Assembly: GCA_038496675.1 (NCBI GenBank)
Contig: CM076648.1
Location: forward strand, 13,625,100-13,689,099
Length of the DNA: 64,000 bases
Reading direction: 5' to 3'
From: Rachycentron canadum
Taxonomy: Eukaryota; Chordata; Actinopteri; Carangiformes; Rachycentridae
The position numbers were made by a program, and so were the translations under genes. Positions 11,383-24,718 of the stretch are shown piece after piece; the first letter of the stretch is position 1, and each line of letters opens with the position of its first letter. The notes beneath the pieces were generated by a model, which saw only the letters and a list, made by a program, of their open reading frames with translations, was not told where the DNA came from and searched no databases.

Positions 11383-14300
11383 AGTTTGAGAAACAAAATG
11401 AGACAAGGACAAAATGCAATTAATATTGAGTTGCTAATAAGCTCACTCTCTTAAGTTACCTTTGCAGAATTAAAACAAGCTTTAACTACTGACTGGAAAT
11501 TCTAATACTAAATGCAACAAATGAATGCTCTGGTTGGACCTGCACTAGAAGCCCTTGAATAGGGCTAGAAAAGGTTTAAAGGTGAGGATAAAAAGTTCAG
11601 TGTTGCTGGTGGAGTCATAGTAGTTTGAAGTCACATGGTGCTTTGCACCATGAAGCATCAGAATTCAGAGAAATGGGCAGGGAGATCACAGTGGAAGCAA
11701 TGAGCCATTATAAAGCCATTTACCAGACAGCTCCCTGCACAGTAGCAGTGTAATGAACAGGGCTCAGCTGAAGAGCTCACTCTCGGAGGACTGCTACATT
11801 TACTGCCTCCATTGAGACAGATGGAAAAACAAAGGATTATCTAAGATTCAGCAGGGATGTGCTTCATATTATTATATGACGCAAAGTGTAGAAGAGGTCT
11901 GTATCACCTTTTTATTATAAGTCATCCATCCTAAACCACAAAATTGATTTTTAACAACAATCCATGTTAGCCTATTTTTTTTGACACTCAAAGACCTACA
12001 TTTTCTGTACTGGACCTCCATATTACTTACAGCTACAATATCAAACCTATTTACATCGTTTAATGCCATAATTTCACCCTTGCATTTTTCTGTCTCATGC
12101 TGTAACATTTTTAGCCTATTTCCCAAGAAAAGGCTGCAGCCTTGAAGTTTGTCTATTTATTTGTATTCTATATTCCAATACAACAACTTGAATTAGACCA
12201 AAGACTGAAACAGAAAACAGCACCCAAATACTTTTTGTTGTGACGTCAGGTATTATGCGGTTTAACCTAAAATTCCAAGCAACTAGAGAGCTATTACATT
12301 TTTTTAGTCTGTACTTAAAAAATGCAAGCACACTTTACAAAACAGACATGCTTGCCTCCTTCCTAGCAGGGGGTTTGCATCTGTCCTGGTAATAAAGCCA
12401 TAAACTTATAAAGTCTGCCAATTTCCTCATCCCTACTTGTCTCTAACCTGTTCCTCCAGCTCTGTTCGTGGGGGTTACATCTGTGGATGATGTGGGGTGG
12501 TCGCCCCCCTCATCCCATTGCCAGCTGCTTTAGCAACCATAAAAGTTCATTTTCCTCATTTCCATTTCAATCTTTCACCCATCCTTAATTTTACTTATGT
12601 CTAATGTAGCTTGACATGTTGGCATGATGCACTGAAAGTGAGGTAAAGGTTGTGCAACAAGCACAACCCACTGAACTGTGATTCATTTGTGTAATTCATA
12701 TTATTTTGCACAGAAACAAAGTTGGGCATGTACTGGGTCGTAAGCCAATGTATGAGCCCTCATCTGTGTACAAAGCTTGTACAAAAACATTAATATAGAT
12801 GTGAATTAGGGGTTAAACATGACAAATACACATTATTTTCTATAATGTGTTTGAATTCATACACTGATGATACACTGATTGAAATAAATTCCTAATAATA
12901 CAGAATACAATGATGAACTGATTACATCTAGTTTTCATTATCTGCCTTAGAATATACACCAAAATATCACAAAAATAAGATATAAAATGTGATCATTTTT
13001 TGTAGCATTTACATTTTTTAATTTCCTTCTGGCATTTCTTAGCCTTGTGTGATAAAATGCTTCCTTTCTTTGATATCTCCATGTAAATATTAAAAACGTC
13101 TCCTACTTGACCTCCACAATCTTTATTTTTTTAATGTATGCCCTGAACATCTTTCATCAGCCCTTAATGTTAGCAGAGAACATATGTCAGTATATGAATT
13201 TTTTTTCAAATACTAATGATACGCAGGAGAGTGGTTTGTACGTTCAGTGTCTGGTTCAGATGGAAGTGCATTGTTGGATCAGTGTCATTGATCGCAGGGT
13301 GGTTCGCATTACATCTGTGGGTGCGGGGGAGGGCTAAGCTGCTTTGTATTTGTGTGTGTATATCTATGAGTGCATTTACATAGTGTAAGTATGAAAAAAA
13401 AACAAAGCTTGTGAATCCAAAGGCATAATTTGATATTTAAACTTATCTCAGCGCATGAAGAAAAATACTGTAAGAACTCCCATGAACTGTGTGATTGCGC
13501 GGAGGTTGACTTACACTGGGACACAATCCATGCAATTAAAAAGAAATGAGAAAATAAAATCAATGCAGATCACTTACACTGTGGTGACAAAAGACTCAAC
13601 AGGGGACAACACAGACCTAAATCTTAATTAGCAAGAATATTGATGCTGTAGCACAAAGGGCAATCCAATGTTGGAGCACAATGTGTTGAAATGAAACAAC
13701 CAAACATGTGCTGCAGGTTTTGATTCAAAAGTAAACAGGAAAAACAGAACTCAAACTTAAGTATTCGGTCTGCCTCAAGTTATAATTGAAAATGAAATGG
13801 TGACTAAAGGTGAAGAGCTATTCCCAGAACTAATTTTTCCACATGCCCCCAAGTGCTTGACTTGTAATAGAAAAATCTAGATTTAGAATCTGTCTGGGTT
13901 ATCTGGGCAGCCGTGATCCACCACAGCGTGGAGGAATTTACTGCTTGAGACATGAATCCTTTGTGGCAGTTTAGGTTTAAGGTGTTGGTTCAGTATTTTG
14001 TTATGTCTTGTCAGCAGTGCAGTTACCAAGAGGATAGTGTGTCTGATTGGGGAGAATCACTCAAGCCAGACCTCTTCCTAATAAAGGATGTTTACAATGA
14101 GAGAGCCTGTCAGATAAAGCCCTCTTTCATGTCGTGAGCTGAATTAGTCAAAAGTTTTAAATGTCCACAGTTCTATAATGAGTTTAATTGTGCTTGTGCC
14201 AAAAAGACTGCAACCAGTTTCAATGGTGGGGGGGGGGTTATAAAAGAATCAATCTATATTCTTTGATTTGTAAAGCGATGAAATGATTTTCAAAGAGTAT

Positions 14301-15055
14301 TCATTTTAAGGGTGTAAACCTGCGCTAGTGACTACCTGTAGGAGATCCTTAGGCACTAGACTCTTATCAATAGTGAAATTGTCCTATGTTGCTGACATTG
14401 TTAGAGATGAAACGGTTACAGGTTTCATGCTAAATCATGGTAGAAATGCCCGTACATAAATAAAGGCTCCAAATAATTTCTTGTTGTGCATTGGCACTGT
14501 TAAGAAACAGACAGTATCGCTAATTTATGCTGAAACAAAAGGGCTGATTTTGTCTAATGATGCTCATAATATTGTGGTATTGTATTGATGTGATGCTGAA
14601 GTAATATCAGGCCTTTTGCCACCCAAAATGTTTCTTTCATGCACACTTTTTAAATCATGCAGCTATTCCCTAGATCAGAGTCGAGATGTACAATGAAAGT
14701 GTCACTATTTTGCATATTTTTCATACATTTACTGTTTAGCATCATTATATTTGTTTATATGGGCATTAAAAGATGGGAATAATTGAAAAAATGAAAGGTA
14801 TTTTTGGTTTGCTTATTAGCTGAAACTTCATCTGTATAAAACAGGTACCTAGTCTAATGACATCCAGGTCACATCAAGAATCAGAGATTTCCAGCGGTGC
14901 TGAATGTGTTCATCTATCTAACCCTATGAAGGAATAGAGAACCAGACCCCCTCAGGGCTACATGCCCCATTATAATCAAAAATCCTGGGGAGACTCAGCT
15001 TTCCATGGATTTATTGAGTGACCTATGTGCCAGTAAGTAATCAGTTCATTTGATA
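11383..15055. other. Unique DNA without a supported gene
   Basis: About 3.7 kb with no exon or known repeat that I can support. A small perfect hairpin 'catggtgc'/'gcaccatg' with a 3-nt loop is at 11634-11652. A run of G is at 14227-14236. The stretch 11560-11830 is less AT-rich and could be a conserved non-coding element; this is only an impression. Confidence 0.5.
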
Positions 15056-15057
15056 TA

Positions 15058-15910
15058 CAGTGTGTCCCGTCAGTATTTAGATTGCTTCTCTTTTTTCATT
15101 TTGTTATGTTGCTGCTATATGCTAAAACCATTTAAGTAAATTTTTCCCTCATCAATCTATGCTCAATGCCTTAAAATAAGGAAAAACAGAACTTAAGAGA
15201 TTTGGCAGTGGCCAGAAGAAGCCTCTCCTCCATGGAGGCATGAATACTGCTTGGAGTTAGCAAAAAAGCACCCAAAGGACTTTCAAACAGTGAGAAACAA
15301 TTTCTTTTCTGGTCTGATGTAACCAGGATTTAACTGTTTGGCCTCAATTCAAAGTGTCATGCCCAGAGGAAACCAGACACCTCTCAACACCAGCCCAATA
15401 CCATCTCATTGGTGAAGCATGACGGTGACAGCGTCATGCTGTGTTTTTTAGTGGCAGGCACAGGGAGACTGGTCAGGTTTGAGGATAGTACAGAGATATA
15501 TGCGATGAAAACCTAGTCATGAGCACTCAGACCTCAGACTGGGCTGAAGCTTCACTTTCCAACAGGACAATGACCCTAAGCACCATGCCAGGACAACACA
15601 GGAATGGCTTGGGGACAACTATGAAATTCCTTCAGTGGCCCAGCCAGAGCCCTGACTTGAACCCAATTGAACATCTCTGCAAAGGCCTGAAAATGGCTAT
15701 CCACCGATGGTCCCCATCCAGCCTCACAGAGCTTGAGGGCATTTGCTGAGAATGTCAGAAAGTCCCCTAGGTGTGCAAAGCTTGTCTTCTCATACCCAAA
15801 AAATCTGTAATTAAGTAAGGCTGTAATTGCAAGTACTGAGTCAAGGGTCTGAATATTTACGTTAATGTGATATTTAAGATTTTTGATACTAATAGAATAT
15901 CCCACCATGT
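15058..15910 (+). mobile_element. Tc1-like DNA transposon relic, internally deleted and 3'-truncated
   Basis: The left end begins CAGTGTGTCCC directly after a TA (15056-15057), as Tc1/mariner elements do at their TA target. The following 130 bp match the inner terminal repeat of a common fish Tc1 family ('ttgttatgttgctgc', 'ccctcatcaatct'). The sequence then jumps at about 15190 straight into the middle of the transposase, so the DNA-binding domain is deleted. After the transposase end, 'gggtctgaatatttacg' matches the inner right end, but the mirror copy of the left terminal repeat is missing, so the right end is truncated. The copy cannot be autonomous. Confidence 0.88.
15190..15750 (+). pseudogene. 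Tc1-family DD34E transposase pseudogene
   Basis: Transposases of this family cut and paste the element at TA sites using a DD34E triad. All three catalytic positions can be located: first Asp in 'WSD' (15316-15318), second Asp in 'FQQDNDPK' (15566-15568), and Glu in 'SQSPDLNPIEHL' (15669-15671). The gene is dead: a TAA stop lies at 15331-15333, five codons after the first Asp, and the second Asp and the Glu are in different frames. The N-terminal paired-type helix-turn-helix region is absent. The C-terminal part is readable in the frame of 15519-15749, ending 'SSLTELEG'. Confidence 0.88.
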
Positions 15911-17739
15911 GTACAAATTTCCTTTTGATAATGCAAAATCTTTGGCATGGTAGTGACTTATTAATGTATATTAAAATTTTGGTTTATCCAAACAAAGAAA
16001 TAAGTGGCTAATCTAGTAAATAAAATATGTGAAAATGATGGGCATTAATGCATAAAGTTTTATTTAGGAAAGTCAATATATTCATAAAGCTGATGGTATT
16101 TCAAAATGGCCTTACTCAGTTCACTCAACATCTCGCAGAGAGCTTCCATGCATGAACCACAGATTCCTTTTTTAGTACATTGTCCCCAGTTGATGACTAA
16201 TTCAGATGACCGGGCTCAAAAATCTGTTGAATTTGGATAAAATGTTGTATAAATATTACATAAATAAATACTGAATGAGTAGAGATAGTAGTGTCATGCT
16301 TATATATCTGTCTATTGGTATCCTTGTATATGTCAGCCAATAAAATGAAAATAAACTACAGAATTGCCAAACTAAGATTGAAATGATTTGAAAACTTACA
16401 TACATACATACATACATACATACTATACATAAATACATACATGTTGTTTACTTGTTTACTGCATGATGACAACACCATGAACAAATGAAAAAACCAGAAC
16501 AGGTTAAAGGAAAGTGGGCTTAGGAGGGTTTAAGGGCTTCCTTTCATGTGCTTAAAGGTACACACTGTAATGCAGGTAACCCTCAGGATAAATGTAGTAT
16601 TGATACTGCATGCTTAACACAAACAACAGCAGAATTCCCACAAAGCCCTGTCTGTGAGCATGATATGCCTGTAGCAAATGGATTTAGTCAGTAGGATTAG
16701 GCCACCCAGATTGTGTGTGCATCTCTCGTTGGTTAAAAAGCCTATGTGCACCATAATGCATTGCATTTTGAAGAGAAAGCACAAAACTATGCACTCGATA
16801 AATTGCTTGTGTCCTATGGATAAACATTTGTTTGGTTCTTAACTTTAGTGTTGGTCCCCACTCTTGGCTGTTCCTCATGAAGTGATAGGGCACATAATAT
16901 TCTGTGGGGCTTTTTGTAAAAGACACTGCAGATTTGACTGCTAACCCTAGACTTCTGTTTGAATCCAGTAAACAAAATCAATGTTAAGCTTTAAGGGGCC
17001 AAACACTGACCCTTAGAATTCCTCTAAAGGTTTTCTTGTGGAAGTGAAGTAAAAAATTAGTTACAGTTACAATGCAGTTAGTAGTAGTCAGTAGAGCTCT
17101 CTATACTCCATTGCATAAATGTACACAGAATGATTTCTGCACACGTATCTGTGTGACGTGATGATGGCTTGGAATTTTTATGGCCTGAGTGCGTAAAAAT
17201 TGGATTATCTTTTAAGTTTGCTTGACGCTCTGACATCCAGTGGGTGTGATTTATTACATTATTTAATAAAATTCAGCATTTGCAAAGCATGAAACAGTTT
17301 CAGTTCTTCCCTTGGGAGAAATGGAGAATGAAGTTGATATTGTAGTAAAACAGGAGAACTTAAAAGATGGTATTTCAGAAATATTCATATATATTTGACA
17401 TGCGTATGTCATATGTATAATTTAAAGGAAATTCAAAAGAATATAGGCCTAGCTGTAACAATCTAGTTTAACCGTCACCATCCACTGATGCAATGTCATG
17501 ACAGTGAATGGTATAAGTACTAAAGGCAAGTTTGACTGAAGTGAGTTTTGTTTTGCTCTCTGTGCTTGGGGACATAAACAGCTCAGTCTGTATCTGAGTT
17601 GATAACCACATTTTGGTCAGTCAACTGCCTATACAGAGTACTTCATGTTTTGCAGCTTGTCAGAGATAAAAACAGACTTTTATGTGTGCACTGCTGAGGA
17701 AATACTGCAGACAGAAGCTTTAGGCTGCCGCTGATAGTG
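15911..17739. other. Unique AT-rich DNA, no gene seen
   Basis: No exon or recognised repeat apart from the TACA array listed separately. The open frames (for example 16684-16926, minus) have no recognisable features. Confidence 0.5.
16398..16440. repeat. (TACA)n tetranucleotide microsatellite
   Basis: About seven clean TACA/CATA units followed by interrupted copies up to the end of the stretch. Confidence 0.93.
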
Positions 17740-17865
17740 GCACTGCCCAGCTAATGAGCAGCCCGTCTGGGTAGCAACCAGCCAAGCTGGCCACAGACCA
17801 GCCCATCTGGTTGGTGGCTAACCTGGCCGGGTATGAACTAGCTTACAGCAGTGGAGGGGCTCCTA
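17740..17865. repeat. Degenerate 'accagcc...ctgg' short tandem/inverted repeat
   Basis: Within about 110 bp the words 'cagcccgtctggg', 'accagccaagctgg', 'accagcccatctgg' and 'ctaacctggccggg' succeed each other, each a small ccag/ctgg inverted repeat. I recall fish repeats with similar 'accagc...gctggt' units. The segment is notably GC-richer than its surroundings. Confidence 0.5.
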
Positions 17866-20800
17866 GTCTGCTTATATTTTAACAGAGAAAGGCAACATAT
17901 TTCAAGCCATAAAAAAGTGTAATTGTAGCTAGCACTGATTAATAATGTGTGCATTAGTTAAAACTATTAAAAAAGAAATAAAAAGATAACCATTTACAAT
18001 CATTTCAGGTGCAGGCAGAGACTGTGAATTCTTATGTAGAGCCTGTGTAAAATGAATACAACTGATTTGGTAATATTAACACATCTCAAATGAAGTGTTT
18101 GCAATTGTACAATGTCTACTTTTCTAAATCTAAACCTTCTGCCTTACATAGGTATGTATATACATTCCTATACAGTGCTCTTAAGGGACTGTATAGTACA
18201 CTAATCTGCTGTGCTGTAGTGAGTTGTGAGTACCCCATTGTATACTGGAGTGTACCATAAAAGAATTTGTACAAATACCAAACACCACAAAATACAGTAT
18301 GATAACCACCACTCCTACAATGCAGTGCAGAAATGGGTGGCTAGAGTAAGACTTGAGAATGATAACATTAATGTTATAATGTATATTTTACAGTACTGCT
18401 GAAATAGACTCACATTTCTCCTTCATAAAGGTCTGAATAATGGGTGCCACTGTAAACTGCCTTGCCACTCTAGTCACAGTAAATCATTCACATTGTGTCT
18501 GAACATTTATTTTGACTGTACATGACGTGCAATATTATATAGTAGTTTGAAGTAGTATACTCTTTTTCTAAAGTCAGTCAGTTTTATTAAAATATGGAAA
18601 CATTTGTGTAAAAGCACTTGTGAGAGAGTTTAATTTATTGATGACGATGATGAAGTGATTGACTGACTTTGCACGTTTCGACAATGTGAAGAAGCTTTAA
18701 CATGCATTAACTGCCTTGAGAACTGCATTAAGAGCTGTTAGAATGAAGGTGGGTGAACTGATCAAGAAAAACTGTAATCGCTCAGGCACTACTGTATGAA
18801 TGTGTTATTGTGCACATGTAAAATTGTAAAAAATTCCATCTTGTTCTCATTAGATTTGTTAATAAATGTGATGCTAAAAGCAGTTCCATATTGGAGGAGT
18901 GTACATTCAGTCATTGAAAATAATTTTTAGATTTGTAATGACCAAAAATCTTGTGCTTTAGTCATTAACTGCCTAAAAAAAGTCTTGAAATTTAAACAAC
19001 CATCCGACCTAACTGAACCATGGTGTGTTGTGTTTATTGATACTTAATTTATAATTATAATTATTTTTGCTTATTATTCCCCTCCAAAAACACATGCACA
19101 GTGTACATTTGACATGGTATAAACTAGTCCTAGATTAAAATTAGTGAACCAATGTAACAGTTTGACAGCTGAATTGCTTTGTCATAAAAAGATAAAGCCT
19201 GATCCACAGCTTTCCTTTGGCAGTTATCTACAATAAAATATTCTGTGAAGTGACCTCTATATCAATATGGCATAGCAGGAACCTTTTGGCAGGACTATGA
19301 CAGTCTCTTTTCAACCCCAGCATGAACAAAATACCGTGGCTGAAATGTAGTTTTGAACTCAAGCAGCAGCAATTTGGAAACTCACTGAAACTGCTAGCTG
19401 CTGTTTATCTGGTGCACTCTTTGGTTCACTTGCTGACAACTCTGTGCAGTACTGTTCTGTGCAGAGTGTTTTTAAAAGAGTTTTATTGAGCTGCCAATGT
19501 ACTGAAGGAAAAGTACAGAAAATGCAGCTCAAAATGCAATACAATAAGATGTATTTATAAAATAGAAGAAATGAGAAGAAAAGAAATGGACACAATAATG
19601 GCTCAAAAACAAAAAGCCTGGCTCTCTTTACAGGTAAACATTTACAGTATTCACTTCTTAAAAGGCCCAACAATGGCAGAATTCACAGTAAAACACAATG
19701 TTAAGATAAGTTTAAAAACTGAAAAAAAAATTGTATTCAGCATGAAGAGAGTGCTGTGACTGTAAATTCAATTAGCACATTTTCATGCTAAGTATATAAA
19801 TAACGCATGAATTGAAAGGCTCTATTTTAAATAAAGATTATCTTGATGTAATGAGATTCATTTGAATGGGCACTGTGTCATGGCTGATAAAGGAGAATAC
19901 GTTCGCTCTGAAGACAGTGAGAAAAAAAAATCTTGTATCACCATGACAGTTAGGCTCATGTTGAAACATTAATGACGGTGCCACCGCAGTAAGAAACACT
20001 GGAGAAAACTAAACAAGCCTTCAGTCAGCACGTCCTCATATAAGTAATCTCTGTGAGACAGCCACTGACAACACTCTTTCAACAACTTTAAATCCAGGCC
20101 TGTCTAATGAGACAAATTGCTTGAAGTTTTCTCTGAGTAATAACAATGTTCTCACATCGCCTGGCACTTTCTCTTTTTCTTTCTTTCTCTTTTTCAGTCA
20201 CAATTTTCCTTTTTTTTTAATTTATTTATTTTTTTACATCCTCTGCTTTATTCTCTTTGTTATTATTTTATTGTTACTATTTACTAAATACTATTCTCTA
20301 CCTGGTATGTCTATATATTTTTTTTTTATTTTCATGGCAGCAATATTGTATATAAAGTCAATGTATATACACAAGTGGGTGCATTAACATTTTATGCATT
20401 CGCATAAACAAACAGTGAAAGAATTCCAGGGGCCATATAGAATAGATTTGTATAAAGCAAGGCGAGTTTTGTTTCGCATTCAGTTTGAAAATACCTTCAG
20501 TTTCGCAGTTATCACACACACTGACTATTCTCCACCTGTCACAGTGACTCCAATGTCACCACTTGACTACTGTTGCTCAAGGAAATTTATCATTTCATTC
20601 CACTTCCTCCAAAATGGCAGCAATTCCCATAATTGATTGCTACAATGACCTGTGCTATTGTATTGGATCCTGTGATTTTTTTATTTTTTATTTTTTATTA
20701 TTATTATTATTTATTATTATTTTTTTTTTAGATCAAATGGATGTCGTTATCCCAACAACGACAATTTTGAAGCAGGCTCTTCTGGTCAAAATTCCTGTCA

Positions 20801-23669
20801 TAAGAATTGAATGACTCTATTTTTTGTGGTGATTTATATGTAAAATGTCTGTTGGGCAGGTACACAGTAGCCAGTTATTTTATCTGTTGCTCATTATATG
20901 TACAGTGAAGTTTAAGGCCTACTTTCCGTTGCTATGACAGCTACAGAAATGAGACAGGGAGATTTAATTATCACAGGAATCTAAATTTCATGGATGTATC
21001 AGTTAAGAAAGACTTCATAAATAATTTCTGTTAAGTCTCAAAGTCTCAGCAGTAACGGCTGGCATGACTGTAAGGAAACATTTGGAGAGAAAATAGTCAC
21101 TGACTTAATGCTATCTGCACTTTCAAATTGAAAAAGGATGTCACTGTTTGAGATGATAATGACCCATCCTCTTCTACAAAATGAGACCATGACTGTTAGC
21201 TGATGGCATGAGCCCAAGAAGCCGTATGCAATCATTGCTCGTGTGCATAGTGCATGGCCATGCTGGTGATATAAACTGTTATCAATGCATGTTCGTCTTT
21301 GGGCAGCAGAGCAGTTGTGTGTGGACATTCAGGATGCTTCACCATCACTTCCTCAGTAATGATGAGACAGAATGGAGAGATGGGGGGATGGAAAGTAGAA
21401 GGAATAGCTAGACACAGACAAGCCAACAAATCCATCCATTTATTAAGCTATTGTATTTAGATTATAGGTAATTTTCTGTGGCAGCCTTAAATGCTAGTCA
21501 GGAATATGGTGATATTACAGTTCTTAAGACTTTCAAGGTTTTTCAAGCCAGAACTCCCACAAGTCTGAAGGCGCATGATTTATTTATACCTCATTTTTAC
21601 TCACTATAATAGAGAAAAATATTGTTACGCAGTTGCCCATTGTAATTACATTTCAGTCTAATTAAGTAATTAACTCCTTAATCTATGGCTAATCTTAGAA
21701 TTGAGTTTTAAATTATTTCAGGTTAGAAACAGTAGCTGTTGAGAATTTAACCACAGTTTAGAGTACAATAATCATGTTCTGGCAATATAACCTTGCAACA
21801 TATGGCAAGTACTGGTATGAGCAAGCTATTTGTCAATAATTGATGCTTGGCACAAAAAAACTGTTAGTGTTCGTCTAGTAGAGGCTGTACTACCTCAACT
21901 GACACGTATTTTGGTAGGTTATGACCAAATTCCACACAGTTTAATGTAATTACAGGAAAAAAAGTACGTTTTTTTTGTACTTTAGGTATAGTGACCCTTT
22001 AATGTGTGAACCTTAATAGACAGATCTACAGCGCATAAAATTAAGTATTTGTATTTGTTAAAGCTAAATAATAATGTTCAGAAATGTCACACCAGCACAT
22101 AAACATTACATTGCATCATGATTTGTTTTGTTTGTAAGCAGAAAAATCCTTTTAACATTGAATCATCATCTTATATTTTATATGGATGTATACTGGGAAA
22201 CACATTGTGCTGCTTGCAAGAACACTTTAGTGTCTTTTTGTGTATCTCATGCCGAGATGCTAAAAAATTATTTCTAAAGGAAAACAGCTCATAACTAATG
22301 AGAGGTGGTCAAAGTGAAGACTGTAACCTAGAGTAGGTGGAGTTGCAAAAAGACAAAGAGCGAGGAAAGAGGATTAAGACCTCAGGCGGCTGTAGGAGTC
22401 AAAGGATTTTCTGAAAAGAAACTGTAGAAGTTACAGTACCAAATTACTCCTAGAAAAATTATTATTAAAAAATGTCAGTAAATTGGCAAGACATGGTGAC
22501 AATGATGAGACTATCTACACTGTTAGCCAGGATTTCATATGTAATTAAACGATTCAATTATTTTGTATGTAAATGATTTAAGTTTGATTGCATTATTATC
22601 AAATGGAAGTATATTGGACTAATTTGGCATCATATTTTAATTAAGTTCAGACTTTGGCATTGTAATTGTTAGTTTAAACAAGTATTGTGAATGAAAGCAG
22701 GAAGAGCTGAACTACATATCAAACATCTGCAGAAGAATTGCCACTGATAACAATTACAGCCAAAGTGAAAATGTAATGCACTGCACTGCTATTAAGAAAA
22801 AGTCAATAGCAGTCACATAGACTGTTCAGGCTGTTTACCAGGGAAGATCTTTTCAGTGCAACCACATTTGGAGCTGTTGGTCTGGTGTGTGCTGCAGAGC
22901 TACTGCATCTTTTAAAATGCCTCATTGCGAAACTTTGATGACAGCCACACTCCATCTGTCAAATATGCATTGTTATTTGGTAGGTGAGGTTTCTTGACTG
23001 TCTAGAGCAGAAAAATGAGGTCAGAGGTTTCTGTAATGTATCAGCTAATTAAGAGGATGCTGATGCTGACCCCTTCTCCGAGCATGGCGCTCCAAAAAGT
23101 GAGTTTGACAATGAGGTTAGTTAGATATCATCTCATTATGGAATGTTTGGTCCAGTCATATGGCAGCAAAAGGGGCATAAGCCGTGATATGATGTTTTCT
23201 TTGAGAAGATTTCGTGTCACAAGACACTGCATAAGACAGAGAAAAGGTTAGTGTATGATTAATATTCCTCCATCGGCCTAAATGATCATTATTCTCTGTG
23301 TATTTTGTGTTGCTACAAAAATCAATACATTTATACACAGGGAACATGAGAAGTGTAAGTACTGGGTGTCTTATCTTTATGTAAGATAAAAGATAGACGC
23401 GCTAAAGACATGTATCGGGTTAAATTTTCAGCAAAAAATCAATGTCTGCTTGAAATCTTTCTTTAGAAAGGGACATTACTGCTGGAAATAAGGTTGCCCA
23501 GCAGGAATTGGTTGTCATATAATGTGACAGCTTTTTTGACAGTTAACCAAAGCTACTATCTTTCCCTAACTCTAATCCGAGGTCATTGTCTCTGGTGTCA
23601 CAGCACACTTGGTGCAACACAGGAACAAAAGAACATAAGGACTTTACAAACTTTTCACACATTACACAT
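17866..23669. other. Long unique stretch without a supported gene
   Basis: About 5.8 kb of AT-rich DNA. T-rich, low-complexity parts at 20160-20330 and 20678-20731 make open frames rich in Phe, Leu and Ile that are composition artefacts. The 104-codon minus frame (19359-19673) and the opposed frames near 21038-21435 show no domain. A short hairpin 'gtcgtt'/'aacgac' lies at 20743-20762. Confidence 0.5.
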
Positions 23670-23900
23670 GCACTGTAAAGTGTAGTTTACAATTTGATCT
23701 TACTTAAAAAAAATCTAGGAAACCAATTAAAGTAAGTATATAACTCTTTGTTTCAAGTTATGCTGCCTTTATACCCACTTGTTAAGTTTAGTTAATATTT
23801 AGTAGGGTTTACTTAATCTTATTAAGATATTCCAACTTAAAAATAGCAACTAAAAGTAACTTGCTCTTTTAAAGTTGAACCCAAAATGTATTTGGAAAAA
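23670..23900. repeat. 'taagtt'-rich segment, possible eroded fish MITE
   Basis: The stretch is dense in short words such as 'ttaagttta', 'caacttaaaaa', 'taaagttgaac' and 'caagttatg', resembling non-autonomous fish elements composed of AAGTT-type words. No terminal inverted repeats could be confirmed. Confidence 0.35.
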
Positions 23901-24639
23901 AATATTTACTAGAATATCTCATGCCTCTCCAAACCATAGTGCATCAACTGATTTAGCATTACTGACAGTATATACAGTTGATATTTGTACTTTCTTTTCA
24001 TGGTGTGCCTGTAAATATTCTGACTCCTCTTCCATTTGTTTGCACTAGGGTAGTGAAAAGAACACATCAAAATTTTTATCGTGAACGTTGACCTATATTT
24101 TATATCTGAAATCATGCGGTTTGACATTGTAAGATCCAATATTTGTCTTGATCTTTTTCCTCTGCTTCTGCTCTTCACACACAGACTGTGAACCTCATTA
24201 AAATAACCATGATTAATAGATCAGAGATTACTCTAGAAACCCTGCAATCCCATGGAAGACCATCGGTTTCACATGTGTAATAGGATGGTTTACGTATGTC
24301 ATACTTATTAAGAAAAATTAATATATTTAAGTACTTAGTAATTCCCACATAGCCTGAGGCAAAATGCATCAGTTGTCAAGGTTATTGAGAGCTCATGCCT
24401 CATAAGAATAAGTATCTGACTGGCAAAGCCTTAACTTATTTGAAGAATTTTGCAATAATTAACAGCTGAATATTTGCCCTGGAAAATATTCAGTACGGCA
24501 CACGTATGTTTTCAACTATCTTCATTTCATCGCTTAAAATAATCTTTTTTTCAATAATAGAGGCTGTGAGGAGAATCATTTTTCAATTCAGATTTTTCAC
24601 CTTTTACAGCTATTTATGTATTTATTTTTCTTTTATTTC
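23901..24639. other. Unique AT-rich DNA, nothing recognised
   Basis: No gene, repeat or notable structure supported. Confidence 0.5.
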
Positions 24640-24718
24640 ATTTTTTAAAATATTTTTCTATAAAGCACTTGAATCAACATTTATTGTCTTTAAATGTGCT
24701 CTATAAATAAATCTGACT
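24640..24718 (+). mobile_element. LINE/SINE 3' tail fragment
   Basis: The sequence 'ataaagcacttgaatcaac' followed by 'aaatgtgctctataaataaa' and 'tctgacttg' resembles the widespread fish 3' tail 'gtaaagcacttt...aaatgtgctatataaataaa(c/g)ttgacttg'. Only the last 75-80 bp are present, as expected for an extremely 5'-truncated insertion. Confidence 0.6.

Noticed and set aside
20121..20387. Frame rich in Phe/Leu/Ile resembling a membrane protein
   Set aside because: Product of T-rich low-complexity DNA, not of selected hydrophobic segments.
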